Assembly (NCBI GenBank): GCA_964566145.1
Contig: CAZMHN010000001.1
Span: 1-64,000, forward strand
Source: CAZMHN01 sp964566145
GTDB taxonomy: Bacteria > Patescibacteriota > Patescibacteriia > Veblenbacterales > UBA10138
Direction: 5' to 3'
DNA: 64,000 nt
Below the pieces are notes generated by a model. It saw only the letters and a list, made by a program, of their open reading frames with translations, searched no databases and was not told the DNA's origin. Of the stretch, positions 7,597-15,279 are shown in pieces. Within the stretch, counting starts at the first letter, position 1. Every line of letters begins with the position of its first letter. A program made the translations under genes and the position numbers.

Positions 7597-7797
7597 TCAT
7601 GGTTCTTCTTTGCGAGGCGGGAGCGGTTTCGGAGCACGGTCTTCTTCGGGCCGGCGGTCAAGGCGCCGTGGTGCGTCCGGGGACGGCGGACGAAGACGGT
7701 CGGGGTCCGTGACGCCGAAGCATGCTCCGCCCGAATGGCGAGGCGGCAACATCTCGCGCAATCTCATCGCGCTCAGTATTTCATCCACGGTCAGCAT
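7597..7797 (-). CDS. small Pro/Arg-rich orphan protein, 66 aa
   Basis: Starts MLTVDEILSAMRLREMLPP. The start at 7797 is chosen for the strong AAAGGAGGGG five bases upstream; a longer frame continues into the transglycosylase gene and is an artefact. The C-terminal 40 residues are almost all Pro, Arg, Asp, Glu and Lys, so likely disordered. It has a private terminator at 7553-7575. Function unknown. Confidence 0.6.
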   Translation of the reverse strand: MLTVDEILSAMRLREMLPPRHSGGACFGVTDPDRLRPPSPDAPRRLDRRPEEDRAPKPLPPRKEEP

Positions 7798-7865
7798 GGC
7801 CCCTCCTTTGTTTGTGATGAACTTTGTCGTCTGTAGAATACTGGATACAGGACACGGTACTGCCT

Positions 7866-9200
7866 TCATTTCAATTCCGCAATGTCGGATTCGTACTTGT
7901 CCGTGAGCTCCATGACGCTGTCGCCGTAGAACCGGTACTTCAGATTGGTGGAGCCGGAAAAGTAGCGCATGGCGGCGTTCCACTCCCCCTGGTCCGTACC
8001 GTTGGCCCCGTTCGACTTCAGGAGAATGGCCGCGGCCACGAACGCATCGCGAATGTCCCAGGGGTTGGCCGGGGTCTTGCCGGTCATGGCCTCCACCCGT
8101 GACTTGTACCCCACCCAGGTGGAAGGTATGAACTGCGCCGGGCCCATGGCGCCGCCCCACCCGAGCTGGCTTCCGTCCGCGTTGCGCATGGGGCACGACA
8201 CCGGGGTTTCGTCCGGGTTCATGCCGAGCTCTTTGGTCACTGCCAGGAACGGCTCATGGTCGCGCTCTGGCTTCATAATGACGCGCCAGCCTTTCTCCGG
8301 CGGGTCGCCCGGGCGATTGCACGTGCCCACGTTCTTCCCCAGGTTCGATTCCTGCGTCAGCACGGCCAGAATGAAAGGCGCGCGTACGCCCACCTGGCCT
8401 TCCACCCACGCGGCAATGTCCAGGGCCTGGCCGAACGTTATCTGGCTGGAAACGCCGAGAAGCTGGTAGATGCGGCCGCGTATCTCCTTCATGCGGGCCT
8501 GCGAATCCTTGATGGCTTTCTGGTACTCGCTCTCTTTGCCCTGCGTACGCTTCAATAGGGTATTCTGCTCGCTCACCGAGCCTATGAGCTGTTCCTGCTG
8601 AAGCAATTTCACCGACAGCAGGTTTTGGTTCTCGTCCTGCTGTTCCAAAAGCTCCGCCAGCTGCCTGTCCAGCTCGCTCCGCACGCGTTTGGCCGACTCC
8701 AGCACCTGGTCCAGCCCTTCCATGAGCTGCAGGTAGGCGCGGTAGTCGTTCAGGGTCTCGCTCACCGTTCCGCCCAAGAACAGCCCGTAGTAGAACGGGC
8801 GCTCGTCGTATTTCTGCACCAGCCTCAGGTATTCCGCCAGCTGTTCCTTCAGGGCGCCGCTCCTCGCCTCGTTCTCGCGGATGGACTCCTGGGTCTGCTC
8901 GGCCTGGTTTGTGAGCTTCTGTATCTGCAGGCTGGTGGCCTGTATCTGCAAGCCGAGCGATGCCTGGCGGCTTCTGAGCTCGCGTATCTTGTTCTGCAGA
9001 GTCGTCTTCTCGCCCTTGATGCTCTTCAAATCCTGCTCGTACTGCTTTATCTGCTCCTCTATCTGGCGTATTTCCTGTTCCAGCTGTTCGCGCGCCGCGG
9101 CCTTCTCGGCCCCGGTCTGCTGGGCCACTGCCAAAGCCGGCCCGCACGCCAGGGTGAGCGCAAGCGCCAAGGATAGCCACACGCGTATAGCACGACCCAT
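7866..9200 (-). CDS. secreted coiled-coil lytic transglycosylase
   Basis: A 444-aa protein. Residues 1-26 are a signal peptide ending ALAVAQ. A long coiled coil covers about 30-250 (REQLEQEIRQIEEQIKQYEQ), as in peptidoglycan hydrolase activators. The C-terminal 180 residues carry an SLT/MltB-like lysozyme fold: ILAVLTQESNLG with the probable catalytic Glu near residue 283, then GPAQFIPSTW and a late helix DAFVAAAILL. It should cleave peptidoglycan outside the membrane. TAGTAT stands exactly six bases before the ATG with no Shine-Dalgarno, so the mRNA is probably leaderless. Confidence 0.85.
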   Translation of the reverse strand: MGRAIRVWLSLALALTLACGPALAVAQQTGAEKAAAREQLEQEIRQIEEQIKQYEQDLKSIKGEKTTLQNKIRELRSRQASLGLQIQATSLQIQKLTNQAEQTQESIRENEARSGALKEQLAEYLRLVQKYDERPFYYGLFLGGTVSETLNDYRAYLQLMEGLDQVLESAKRVRSELDRQLAELLEQQDENQNLLSVKLLQQEQLIGSVSEQNTLLKRTQGKESEYQKAIKDSQARMKEIRGRIYQLLGVSSQITFGQALDIAAWVEGQVGVRAPFILAVLTQESNLGKNVGTCNRPGDPPEKGWRVIMKPERDHEPFLAVTKELGMNPDETPVSCPMRNADGSQLGWGGAMGPAQFIPSTWVGYKSRVEAMTGKTPANPWDIRDAFVAAAILLKSNGANGTDQGEWNAAMRYFSGSTNLKYRFYGDSVMELTDKYESDIAELK

Positions 9201-9237
9201 ATCCCAATACTACCACAGCCGACTGCGGCCGCGGCGA

Positions 9238-9783
9238 CTAACGCACCACTTCCAGATCCGGATTCCCCTTCAAAATGACTTGCAGATCCTGCTCGGCGAA
9301 GCTGTTGCCGGTGAGCACGAACCGCTTCAGGTTCTTTAGGTTGCCGAGCTCGTAAGGCAGGCCCGTAAGCTGGTTGTACGACACGTCGAGCTCTTCCAGC
9401 TCGCTGAGCTGTCCGAGTTCGGCCGGCAGGCCGGTCATCCGGTTGTGGCTCAAATCCAATTTCTTCAAGTTCGCGAGATGCCTGATCTCGGCCGGTATGG
9501 CGCCCTCAAGTTTATTGTACGACAGGTTCAGCTCCTGAAGCTCCGCGAGGTCTAGCACGTACATGGGGAACTTGGTCATGCGCTGGTTCGACAGGTCCAG
9601 TACCGCTATGGAATCGCTCACCGCAGGCTCTTCGCCGGTGATAGTGGGGGCCGGGGAATTGCCGCCCTGTGAATTCCTGGGGGCGGGTGAAGTCTGGGCA
9701 ACGCAGGCGGCGCCGAGCAAGGCCAGGCTCGCCAGCGAGACAAGCGCTACATGCCGTGGCTTGGCCAAGGGTGTATGGTTCAT
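9238..9783 (-). CDS. leucine-rich-repeat lipoprotein
   Basis: A 181-aa protein. The signal peptide ends in the lipobox LLGAAC (Cys 27), then comes a Pro/Ser/Gly-rich linker to about residue 57. Five LRRs of 22-23 residues follow (LQELNLSYNKLEG, LKKLDLSHNRMTGLP, LEELDVSYNQLTGLP and neighbours). It is expected to be lipid-anchored on the cell surface; LRRs bind proteins, so adhesion or host contact is possible but unproven. TTATAT lies six bases before the ATG and there is no ribosome site. Confidence 0.85.
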   Translation of the reverse strand: MNHTPLAKPRHVALVSLASLALLGAACVAQTSPAPRNSQGGNSPAPTITGEEPAVSDSIAVLDLSNQRMTKFPMYVLDLAELQELNLSYNKLEGAIPAEIRHLANLKKLDLSHNRMTGLPAELGQLSELEELDVSYNQLTGLPYELGNLKNLKRFVLTGNSFAEQDLQVILKGNPDLEVVR

Positions 9784-9817
9784 ATGCCTATATAACGTTA
9801 CGGCGGGTAAAGTGTTA

Positions 9818-10084
9818 CTACTTGCAGCAGATGCACGGGCACCTCAATCCTTCGACGTCTCCCAAGTCAAGTTCGTTCGGCGCGCACCTGCCTGCCTTTC
9901 CCGCCGTATTGCGCACCTCGCCGCCGGCGTCAATGCACTCCTGCGCCGACAGCGGCGCGGGAATGGCGCGGGTACGGTAGCCGTAGGCGAAGCCCACCGA
10001 CAGCGTCAGCACCAGGAGGAGCATGAAGTTCAAAGCCACTCCCCAGGCGTAGGCGCTTGAAATCATGACATAGTGGTACTTCAT
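9818..10084 (-). CDS. small membrane-anchored Cys-rich protein, 88 aa
   Basis: The start at 10084 (MKYHYVMISS) is chosen over the ATG at 10150 because TATACT lies exactly six bases before it, the leaderless pattern of neighbouring genes. Residues about 14-35 are a membrane segment (ALNFMLLLVLTLSVGFAYGY). The extracytoplasmic tail has five Cys, ending GLRCPCICCK. I do not recognise the family; the Cys cluster could bind metal or form disulfides. Confidence 0.55.
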   Translation of the reverse strand: MKYHYVMISSAYAWGVALNFMLLLVLTLSVGFAYGYRTRAIPAPLSAQECIDAGGEVRNTAGKAGRCAPNELDLGDVEGLRCPCICCK

Positions 10085-10161
10085 AGCCTCAGTATAGCAC
10101 CATGCCGAAGGCGCCACACCCTTGCCAAGACCCGTGACTTCTCGTAACATGAGTACGCTGT

Positions 10162-10235
<74 letters not shown>

Positions 10236-10236
<1 letters not shown>

Positions 10237-10276
10237 TACCAAAAACACTCACCCTTACGGTGGGTGGTTTTGGTAT
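10236..10276 (+). terminator. long hairpin after tRNA-Asn
   Basis: Nine perfect pairs (ATACCAAAA / TTTTGGTAT), one mismatch, then eight more pairs around a CTTAC loop. The T run lies inside the right arm, not after it. It is probably the tRNA terminator. Confidence 0.55.
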
Positions 10277-10285
10277 ATGGATTCT

Positions 10286-10440
10286 CGTGGCGGGACTCGA
10301 AGGCGACTCGACCGACTGCCAGCGGCAGTCGCAGCGAGCGCCAGTCTCTGGAGGAGGACGAGCCGACTTGCGGCGAGGGCGGAGGAAGAGGAGCCCCACC
10401 CTAGGGAGCTACATAATCGTCCTCAGGACCGTTTTTTGGT
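10286..10440. other. GC-rich tRNA-derived or structured spacer
   Basis: GGCGGGACTCGAA (10289-10301) is an inverted copy, with one mismatch, of the tRNA-Asn T arm at 10214-10226; with the preceding T it reads in reverse as a tRNA 3' end finishing in CCA. A perfect seven-base hairpin follows (10314-10330), then purine-rich DNA (GGAGGAGGACGAG). Open frames here have no start signals. I read it as a remnant of a tRNA-targeted insertion or a structured RNA. Confidence 0.3.
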
Positions 10441-10451
10441 AAGATGGATTT

Positions 10452-10976
10452 ATGAAACCATACAAGTTCAGCCCGATTGAAAATGAGGAACAATTGCTCA
10501 GGGCTATAAAGTACACTCACATCAACTGTTTTGAGTTGTGCAAGAAAGTCTTTGGTAGGTACCTGCCCGTAGCCGGCAACCTGGGAATATTTTGTCATTA
10601 TGAAGACGAGTATAAATTTCTCACGGAATTACGGAAGAAATTAACGACTGAGTCCGACAACTGGAACCATAAGTATTATCGTCTTCTTGAGCCGATCATG
10701 TTTCCCGCACAAGGAAACGTGCCGGAGACAGTTTATACCTATTTGTATGTACGTAAACCAGATCAACACGAGGAAGTCGGCGATGTAGACTTCGTCCTTG
10801 GTGCCCAAGAATATGATGAACTAAAAGGCAATCTTCTTAAGGGCGCCGAAATTGAAGGGATGGAAATACTTGATCGGCCCGACCTCGATTTGATTAAGCT
10901 ATTCGATCCAGGAATCGACGTTTCTTCCTTTGTAGGCAAAAAATACATGAACGAAAACAAGATGGAACAGGCGTAG
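10452..10976 (+). CDS. low-GC orphan protein, 174 aa
   Basis: Unrecognised soluble protein starting MKPYKFSPIENEEQLL, rich in Tyr, Lys, Glu and Asn and lacking membrane segments. Its base composition is clearly more AT-rich than its neighbours, with codons such as GAA, AAA, TAT and ATT in place of the G/C-ending codons seen elsewhere. It lies beside tRNA-Asn, a common integration point, and has no Shine-Dalgarno. Recent acquisition is likely. It ends before a bidirectional terminator. Confidence 0.65.
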   Translation: MKPYKFSPIENEEQLLRAIKYTHINCFELCKKVFGRYLPVAGNLGIFCHYEDEYKFLTELRKKLTTESDNWNHKYYRLLEPIMFPAQGNVPETVYTYLYVRKPDQHEEVGDVDFVLGAQEYDELKGNLLKGAEIEGMEILDRPDLDLIKLFDPGIDVSSFVGKKYMNENKMEQA

Positions 10977-10990
10977 GCTCACGGAACCCA

Positions 10991-11018
10991 AAACAACCCC
11001 GCGCCTGCGGGGTTGTTT
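10991..11018. terminator. bidirectional terminator between the orphan gene and rpoD
   Basis: A perfect 12-base stem AAACAACCCCGC / GCGGGGTTGTTT with a GCCT loop. A/T runs on both sides let it serve both convergent genes. Confidence 0.85.
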
Positions 11019-11032
11019 TCGTACTCTGTGCC

Positions 11033-12247
11033 TTAGTAGTCCCTCAGCTTCCGCATCTGCACGTGGTTTTGTATCTTCTCTAGGGCCTTGGCCTCTATCT
11101 GCCGTATGCGCTCGCGCGTGACGCCGAACTCCTGTCCCACTTCCTCCAGGGTGTGCGACACGCCGTCGTGAAGACCGAAACGCATCTCCAGTATCTTCTG
11201 TTCCCGGGGCGTAAGCTCCCCCACTATCTCGCGCACGTGATCCCTCAATAGCTGCATGGCGGCCACGCGGTCCGGGGAAACCGTCTTCACGTCCTCAATG
11301 AAATCTCCCAAGGTCGAGTCTTCCTCGTCCTCGCCCACGCTTGTTTCCAGAGAAATGGTCTCTTGGGAAATCTTGATGATGTGGTGTATCTTCTCAACCG
11401 GCTCGCCCATCTCGGCCGCAATTTCCTCGGGCAGGGGTTCACGCCCCAGATCCTGGATGAGCTGGCGCTCCACCTGCTGGAACCGGTTGATGGTCTCTAC
11501 CATGTGTACCGGAATGCGGATGGTGCGCGACTGGTCGGCCAGAGCGCGCGTAATGGCCTGGCGTATCCACCAGGTGGCGTAAGTGGAGAATTTGTAGCCT
11601 TTGCGATAGTCGAACTTCTCCACGGCTCGGAACATGCCTATGTTGCCTTCCTGAATGAGGTCCAAAAGGGACAAGGATTTGCCTGTGAACTTCTTGGCGA
11701 TAGAAACCACCAGCCTCAAGTTAGCTTCGATAAGCCTGCGCTTAGCCTCGGCGTCGCCTTTTTCCTTGCGCTTAGCCAGGGCTATCTCCTCTTCGGCCGT
11801 CAAAAGAGGCACCTTGCCTATCTCGCGCAGGTACATTTGTATGGAATCGGTCGAAATTTCCGACAGGTCGTAGGGTTTTTTCTCGGTCGGCAGGTTAGCG
11901 CGCTGGAATATCTCCTCTTTCTTCTCCGTAAGGTCCAGAATGCCGCCTTCCGTTTCCAGCACCTGCATCCCCTGCTGTTCCAAGGTATCCAAAAACTCGT
12001 CGTAGACGGTTACGTACTCCTCCACCTCGTTGAACACGTCCAGCACCTCGTCCTCGGTCACGAATCCGCGCTGGCGGCCCTTTAGAATGAGCCTGTGCAC
12101 GGCTTCCTCGCCGGGCGTCGCCAGTTGTTTCTGGCTGTGGCCGCGGGAGGAACGGGCGGATTTGGCTTTGGCGATGCGGCGGACGGGGCGGGCTGATTTC
12201 TTAGCTGGTTTCTTGGCTTTCGCCTTGGGCTTACCTGCTTTGGGCAT
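11033..12247 (-). CDS. rpoD: primary sigma factor RpoD (sigma70)
   Basis: A 404-aa housekeeping sigma factor. A basic Lys/Ala/Arg-rich tail (residues 1-40) precedes region 1.1-like sequence. Region 1.2/2 includes DSIQMYLREIGKVPLLTAEE, LSLLDLIQEGNIGMFRAV and FSTYATWWIRQAI. Region 3 follows (IRIPVHMVETINR). Region 4 ends TLEEVGQEFGVTRERIRQIE. It directs RNA polymerase to TTGACA/TATAAT promoters such as those marked here. Its start lies inside the dnaG 3' end (17-base overlap), so it is coupled to primase. Confidence 0.97.
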   Translation of the reverse strand: MPKAGKPKAKAKKPAKKSARPVRRIAKAKSARSSRGHSQKQLATPGEEAVHRLILKGRQRGFVTEDEVLDVFNEVEEYVTVYDEFLDTLEQQGMQVLETEGGILDLTEKKEEIFQRANLPTEKKPYDLSEISTDSIQMYLREIGKVPLLTAEEEIALAKRKEKGDAEAKRRLIEANLRLVVSIAKKFTGKSLSLLDLIQEGNIGMFRAVEKFDYRKGYKFSTYATWWIRQAITRALADQSRTIRIPVHMVETINRFQQVERQLIQDLGREPLPEEIAAEMGEPVEKIHHIIKISQETISLETSVGEDEEDSTLGDFIEDVKTVSPDRVAAMQLLRDHVREIVGELTPREQKILEMRFGLHDGVSHTLEEVGQEFGVTRERIRQIEAKALEKIQNHVQMRKLRDY

Positions 12248-14033
12248 GAGATTCGCGCTCTAGGGATGAAAGCTGACCGCTGACGTCAGCAAAACGCTCC
12301 AGCAGCGTCGTATGGTCGGCCATGCCTGCCGCTTCCGCGGCACGAATGGCATCCTGCAGCTGCTTGAGTTGTGCTTTGAGATGGCGGATCTTGATATCCC
12401 GGACTATTGAAGCCAGCTCACGGGCTGCCTCTTGGGCTCCCTCATGGGCCGCATCAGTGGCGGCGAGGGTAAGCGCATCAAAGAGGTGCTGGGTTTCGGG
12501 GTTTCGAGCCAGCTCGCGCTGTAAGGCTTCCGGGTCAAGGCGATGGGCTTCAGTATACTGAAGCATGAGCTGTGTGTAAAGGTCTTGGGCCGGCCCCTCC
12601 GGCAGGAGCTCGGCGGAAAGGCCCAGCCCTGGAAGCTGGTCCGGCTGAGCCAGCACCAGTACGAGCAAGCGCTCCGTCTGCATTTCTTCCCGGCTCTTCC
12701 TGACTCTGGGCGTTTCCGGCTCGGCCGCGAAAGCGGCCGGGTGCACCGCCAGCTTCGCCAGCCGCTCCCTGAGGCTGTTCTCGTTCACCTTGAGCTCGCG
12801 CGCGGCCTGTTTCAAATAGTAGTCGCGCTCCACCACGTTGGGCAATCTGCCGATGGATTTGAGGATGGCGTCCGAAGCCGCCTTCACTCCCTGGCTCGCC
12901 GACAGGTCCGCGCCCGCGAGTACGCGCCGGAGCGTGTGCTCGCCGATGGGGAGCGCCTCTTGGATGGCGCGCTTCAACCCTTCGGCGTCGGCGCGGGCCG
13001 CGTCGTCCGGATCCTTGCCCTGGGGCAGACGGATGACCTTCACTTCCAATTCGGCCGAGAGCGCCTGATCTATGCCGCGCTCGGTCGCGCTGGAGCCGGC
13101 CAGGTCGGCGTCGAACGCCAGACGAACCTCGGGCGCGTACCGCTTCAGGAGCTTGACCTGCTCCGGGGTCAGAGCCGTCCCGGAAGTGGCCGCCACGTTC
13201 CTTATGCCGGCCTGCCAGCACCCCACGACATCCATGTAACCCTCAACCAACACAGCGTACCCCGCCTCCTTGATGGCCGTCTTGGCGCGGTCGAGGTTGT
13301 ACACGATAAGGCTCTTGTTGTACGCCGGCCCCTGAGGGGAATTGATGTACTTGGCCTGCCCGGCCAGGGCCTCTTTGGCCTGCGGGTCAAGGGTACGGCC
13401 TCCGAATCCCACGACCCTGCCCTGCACGTCCGTGATTGGGAACATCAACCGATCGCGGAACCTGTCGTAACCGCCCCGGTCGCTCGGCTGTGTGACTCCG
13501 GCGGCCGTAAGCTCTTCCAGACTCACGCCTTTGTTCTTCAGCGCCACGGTCAATCGGTCCCAATCGGCCGGAGCATAACCTATGCGGAACGCGGCTTGCG
13601 CCTCCTCGGTAATGCCGCGCTCGCGAACGTAGGCCTGGGCCTTGGACGCGCCCTTGCCCTCTTTCAGTTCGCGCTCGTAGAACTTGGCGGCCGCCTCAAG
13701 GATCCGGAACAGCCGTACGCGCTGGTTGGCTCCGGCCTCATCCCTGCCGGCCCGCGTCAACTCGACCCCGGCCTTCCTGGCCAGCATCTCGAGCGCCTCG
13801 GGGAACTCTATGTTCTCTATGCGCTGGACGAATGAGAACGCGTCCCCACCCTCGCCGCACCCGAAGCAGTGCCAAATCTGTTTCTCGCGGTGCACCATGA
13901 ACGAAGGCGTCTTCTCGCCGTGGAACGGGCACAGGCCTTTCCAGTTCTGGCCCGACTGCTTCAGACGCACGTACTCGCCCACGACATCCACTATGTCGAG
14001 ACGGGATTTGATGAGTTCTATGTCGTTCGGCAT
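12231..14033 (-). CDS. dnaG: DNA primase DnaG
   Basis: A 600-aa replication primase that lays RNA primers at the fork. The N-terminal zinc ribbon has Cys35, His38, Cys56 and Cys59 (CPFHGEKTPSF, then HCFGCGEGG). The RNA polymerase core follows, with the TOPRIM motifs VLVEGYMDVVG (about 262) and LAFDADLAGS. The C-terminal region is the helicase-binding part. It is followed directly by rpoD, the remains of the classic macromolecular synthesis operon without rpsU. ATATAG ends six bases before the ATG and there is no ribosome site. Confidence 0.97.
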   Translation of the reverse strand: MPNDIELIKSRLDIVDVVGEYVRLKQSGQNWKGLCPFHGEKTPSFMVHREKQIWHCFGCGEGGDAFSFVQRIENIEFPEALEMLARKAGVELTRAGRDEAGANQRVRLFRILEAAAKFYERELKEGKGASKAQAYVRERGITEEAQAAFRIGYAPADWDRLTVALKNKGVSLEELTAAGVTQPSDRGGYDRFRDRLMFPITDVQGRVVGFGGRTLDPQAKEALAGQAKYINSPQGPAYNKSLIVYNLDRAKTAIKEAGYAVLVEGYMDVVGCWQAGIRNVAATSGTALTPEQVKLLKRYAPEVRLAFDADLAGSSATERGIDQALSAELEVKVIRLPQGKDPDDAARADAEGLKRAIQEALPIGEHTLRRVLAGADLSASQGVKAASDAILKSIGRLPNVVERDYYLKQAARELKVNENSLRERLAKLAVHPAAFAAEPETPRVRKSREEMQTERLLVLVLAQPDQLPGLGLSAELLPEGPAQDLYTQLMLQYTEAHRLDPEALQRELARNPETQHLFDALTLAATDAAHEGAQEAARELASIVRDIKIRHLKAQLKQLQDAIRAAEAAGMADHTTLLERFADVSGQLSSLERESHAQSR

Positions 14034-14097
14034 GATACTCTATATGCCCTAACTTAGGGCGGCTACTGATAGTAGATTACTACGCTCGTATTGTCTT

Positions 14098-14128
14098 TAC
14101 CACGAAATGGCGGAGAGGGAGGGATTCG
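14098..14128. repeat. direct repeat copy 1 (tRNA-Ser 3'-end duplicate)
   Basis: 31 bases identical to 14260-14290. It contains the reverse complement of the tRNA-Ser acceptor arm with CCA and half of the T arm, but no complete tRNA follows it. Confidence 0.8.
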
Positions 14129-14149
14129 GCCTCGCCTCTCGTCGCGCCG

Positions 14150-14232
14150 TCGCGCTCCTCGGGCTAGCCACCGCCTCACGGCGTAATCTGCTGATTACGC
14201 ATCGCTCCGGCGTTCGAATCCCCGAGCGCGAG
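14150..14232 (+). other. degenerate tRNA-like element
   Basis: TCGCGCT (14150-14156) can pair with AGCGCGA (14225-14231) as an acceptor stem, and GTTCGAATCC forms a standard T loop with one mismatched stem pair. In between lies a perfect 8-bp hairpin GCGTAATC / GATTACGC with a four-base loop, which does not make a normal 7-base anticodon loop. There is no CCA. It is probably a decayed or mobile tRNA-derived sequence. Confidence 0.3.
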
Positions 14233-14259
14233 CCGCCGGTGCGACTCTTTCCAGTAAAA

Positions 14260-14357
<98 letters not shown>

Positions 14358-14424
14358 CCCATCTCGCGGCCACGCCATGCGGATGCCCGCCGAGCGGGTT
14401 ACACCATAACATTTCCATGGTAAA

Positions 14425-14456
14425 AAAGGAAGCCCTGTCGATAAACCGACAGGGCT
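14425..14456 (-). terminator. terminator of the two-gene unit 15148-14509
   Basis: A ten-base stem AGCCCTGTCG / CGACAGGGCT, followed on the minus strand by TCCTTTTTTA. Confidence 0.8.
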
Positions 14457-14508
14457 GGCCCAATGGCATGTTGATTGTTTTATCCTATATGGACGGAGCA
14501 GGACAGCC

Positions 14509-14775
14509 TCACGAAGACAGGCACGCTATGGCCCTTCTGATGTTTTCAATGTTGTTGCTCCGGAAATGGACCACATTATGGTCATGTGCGACATTGACGC
14601 CCGCCGCTTCCGCGCCAGTAATGAAGCTGTGGAATGTCACACCTTCGGGTATAGAGTGAGCGTGAAACGAAAGCGTTATCTTGCCGCTCTCGCGTACCAA
14701 ACGGCACTTTCCCTTGAGAGCCATCACAATGGCGGCGTGGTCCGCCGTGCAACCAGAGTTTGGGATCACCGGCAT
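14509..14775 (-). CDS. small orphan protein, 88 aa
   Basis: Unrecognised soluble protein starting MPVIPNSGCTADHAAIVM. The ATG at 14775 is preferred to a GTG two codons upstream because AGAGG then sits five bases away. It has several His residues (HAHS, AHDHNVVHF) and two Cys. It is second in a two-gene unit after the 113-aa gene (gap 31 bases) and ends before a good terminator. Function unknown. Confidence 0.6.
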   Translation of the reverse strand: MPVIPNSGCTADHAAIVMALKGKCRLVRESGKITLSFHAHSIPEGVTFHSFITGAEAAGVNVAHDHNVVHFRSNNIENIRRAIACLSS

Positions 14776-14806
14776 GCGCACCTCTATATGTGTATGTGTG
14801 AAAGGT

Positions 14807-15148
14807 TTATGCGGACTGGCTTTTTCTCATCAGCTTGAAGCCCAGCCGCAGAACTATCTCCAACAGGAGGCAGTCACGGGACGATATCTTGGTCGTGTCA
14901 TCGTCTTCGAATATTACGATGTTGTGCTCTTCGGAAAGCGGCGGCAACTGGTTCTCTCCTTCCAGGTCCCGAAGCGCCGCACGCACAAACTCAGCAAAGC
15001 CGGCGTCCGACACTTCGACATCATAGCCGGTATCGAGGCGATCCAATGTCACCGCCGTGCCTTGTATTTCGCGAATCCTCTCGATCACGTGAAGCAACGG
15101 GATTTCTTCCGGTTTTACATCTCCGCTTTTCAAGGTGAGTGCCGTCAT
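14807..15148 (-). CDS. small orphan protein, 113 aa
   Basis: Unrecognised soluble, acidic protein starting MTALTLKSGDVKPEEIP, with an acidic patch FEDDDTTK near residue 82 and a basic end. AAGGAG lies upstream of the ATG, and a promoter with TTGACT and TAGTGT is at 15194-15221. First gene of a two-gene operon. Confidence 0.6.
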   Translation of the reverse strand: MTALTLKSGDVKPEEIPLLHVIERIREIQGTAVTLDRLDTGYDVEVSDAGFAEFVRAALRDLEGENQLPPLSEEHNIVIFEDDDTTKISSRDCLLLEIVLRLGFKLMRKSQSA

Positions 15149-15193
15149 ACTTCTCCTTTCGGCTGTTGATGTGTTTTTGATTTACAGCCCCAA

Positions 15194-15221
15194 ACACTAC
15201 CATACGTACGGCACCAGTCAA
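15194..15221 (-). promoter_or_regulatory. promoter of the 113-aa/88-aa gene pair
   Basis: Minus strand: TTGACT (15221-15216), a 16-base spacer and TAGTGT (15199-15194). Confidence 0.55.
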
Positions 15222-15241
15222 GGCCTGCCCAAGCTAAAACC

Positions 15242-15270
15242 AAAAACACCGGGGCTTTTGTCCCGGTGTT
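15242..15270 (-). terminator. ppsA terminator
   Basis: Stem AACACCGGG / CCCGGTGTT just past the ppsA stop. Read on the minus strand it is followed by TTTGGTTTT. Confidence 0.75.
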
Positions 15271-15279
15271 TCTGAAGAC

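Noticed and set aside
12543..13835. 430-aa open frame opposite dnaG
   Set aside because: Mirror of a strongly supported dnaG frame; its composition is typical of antisense shadows.
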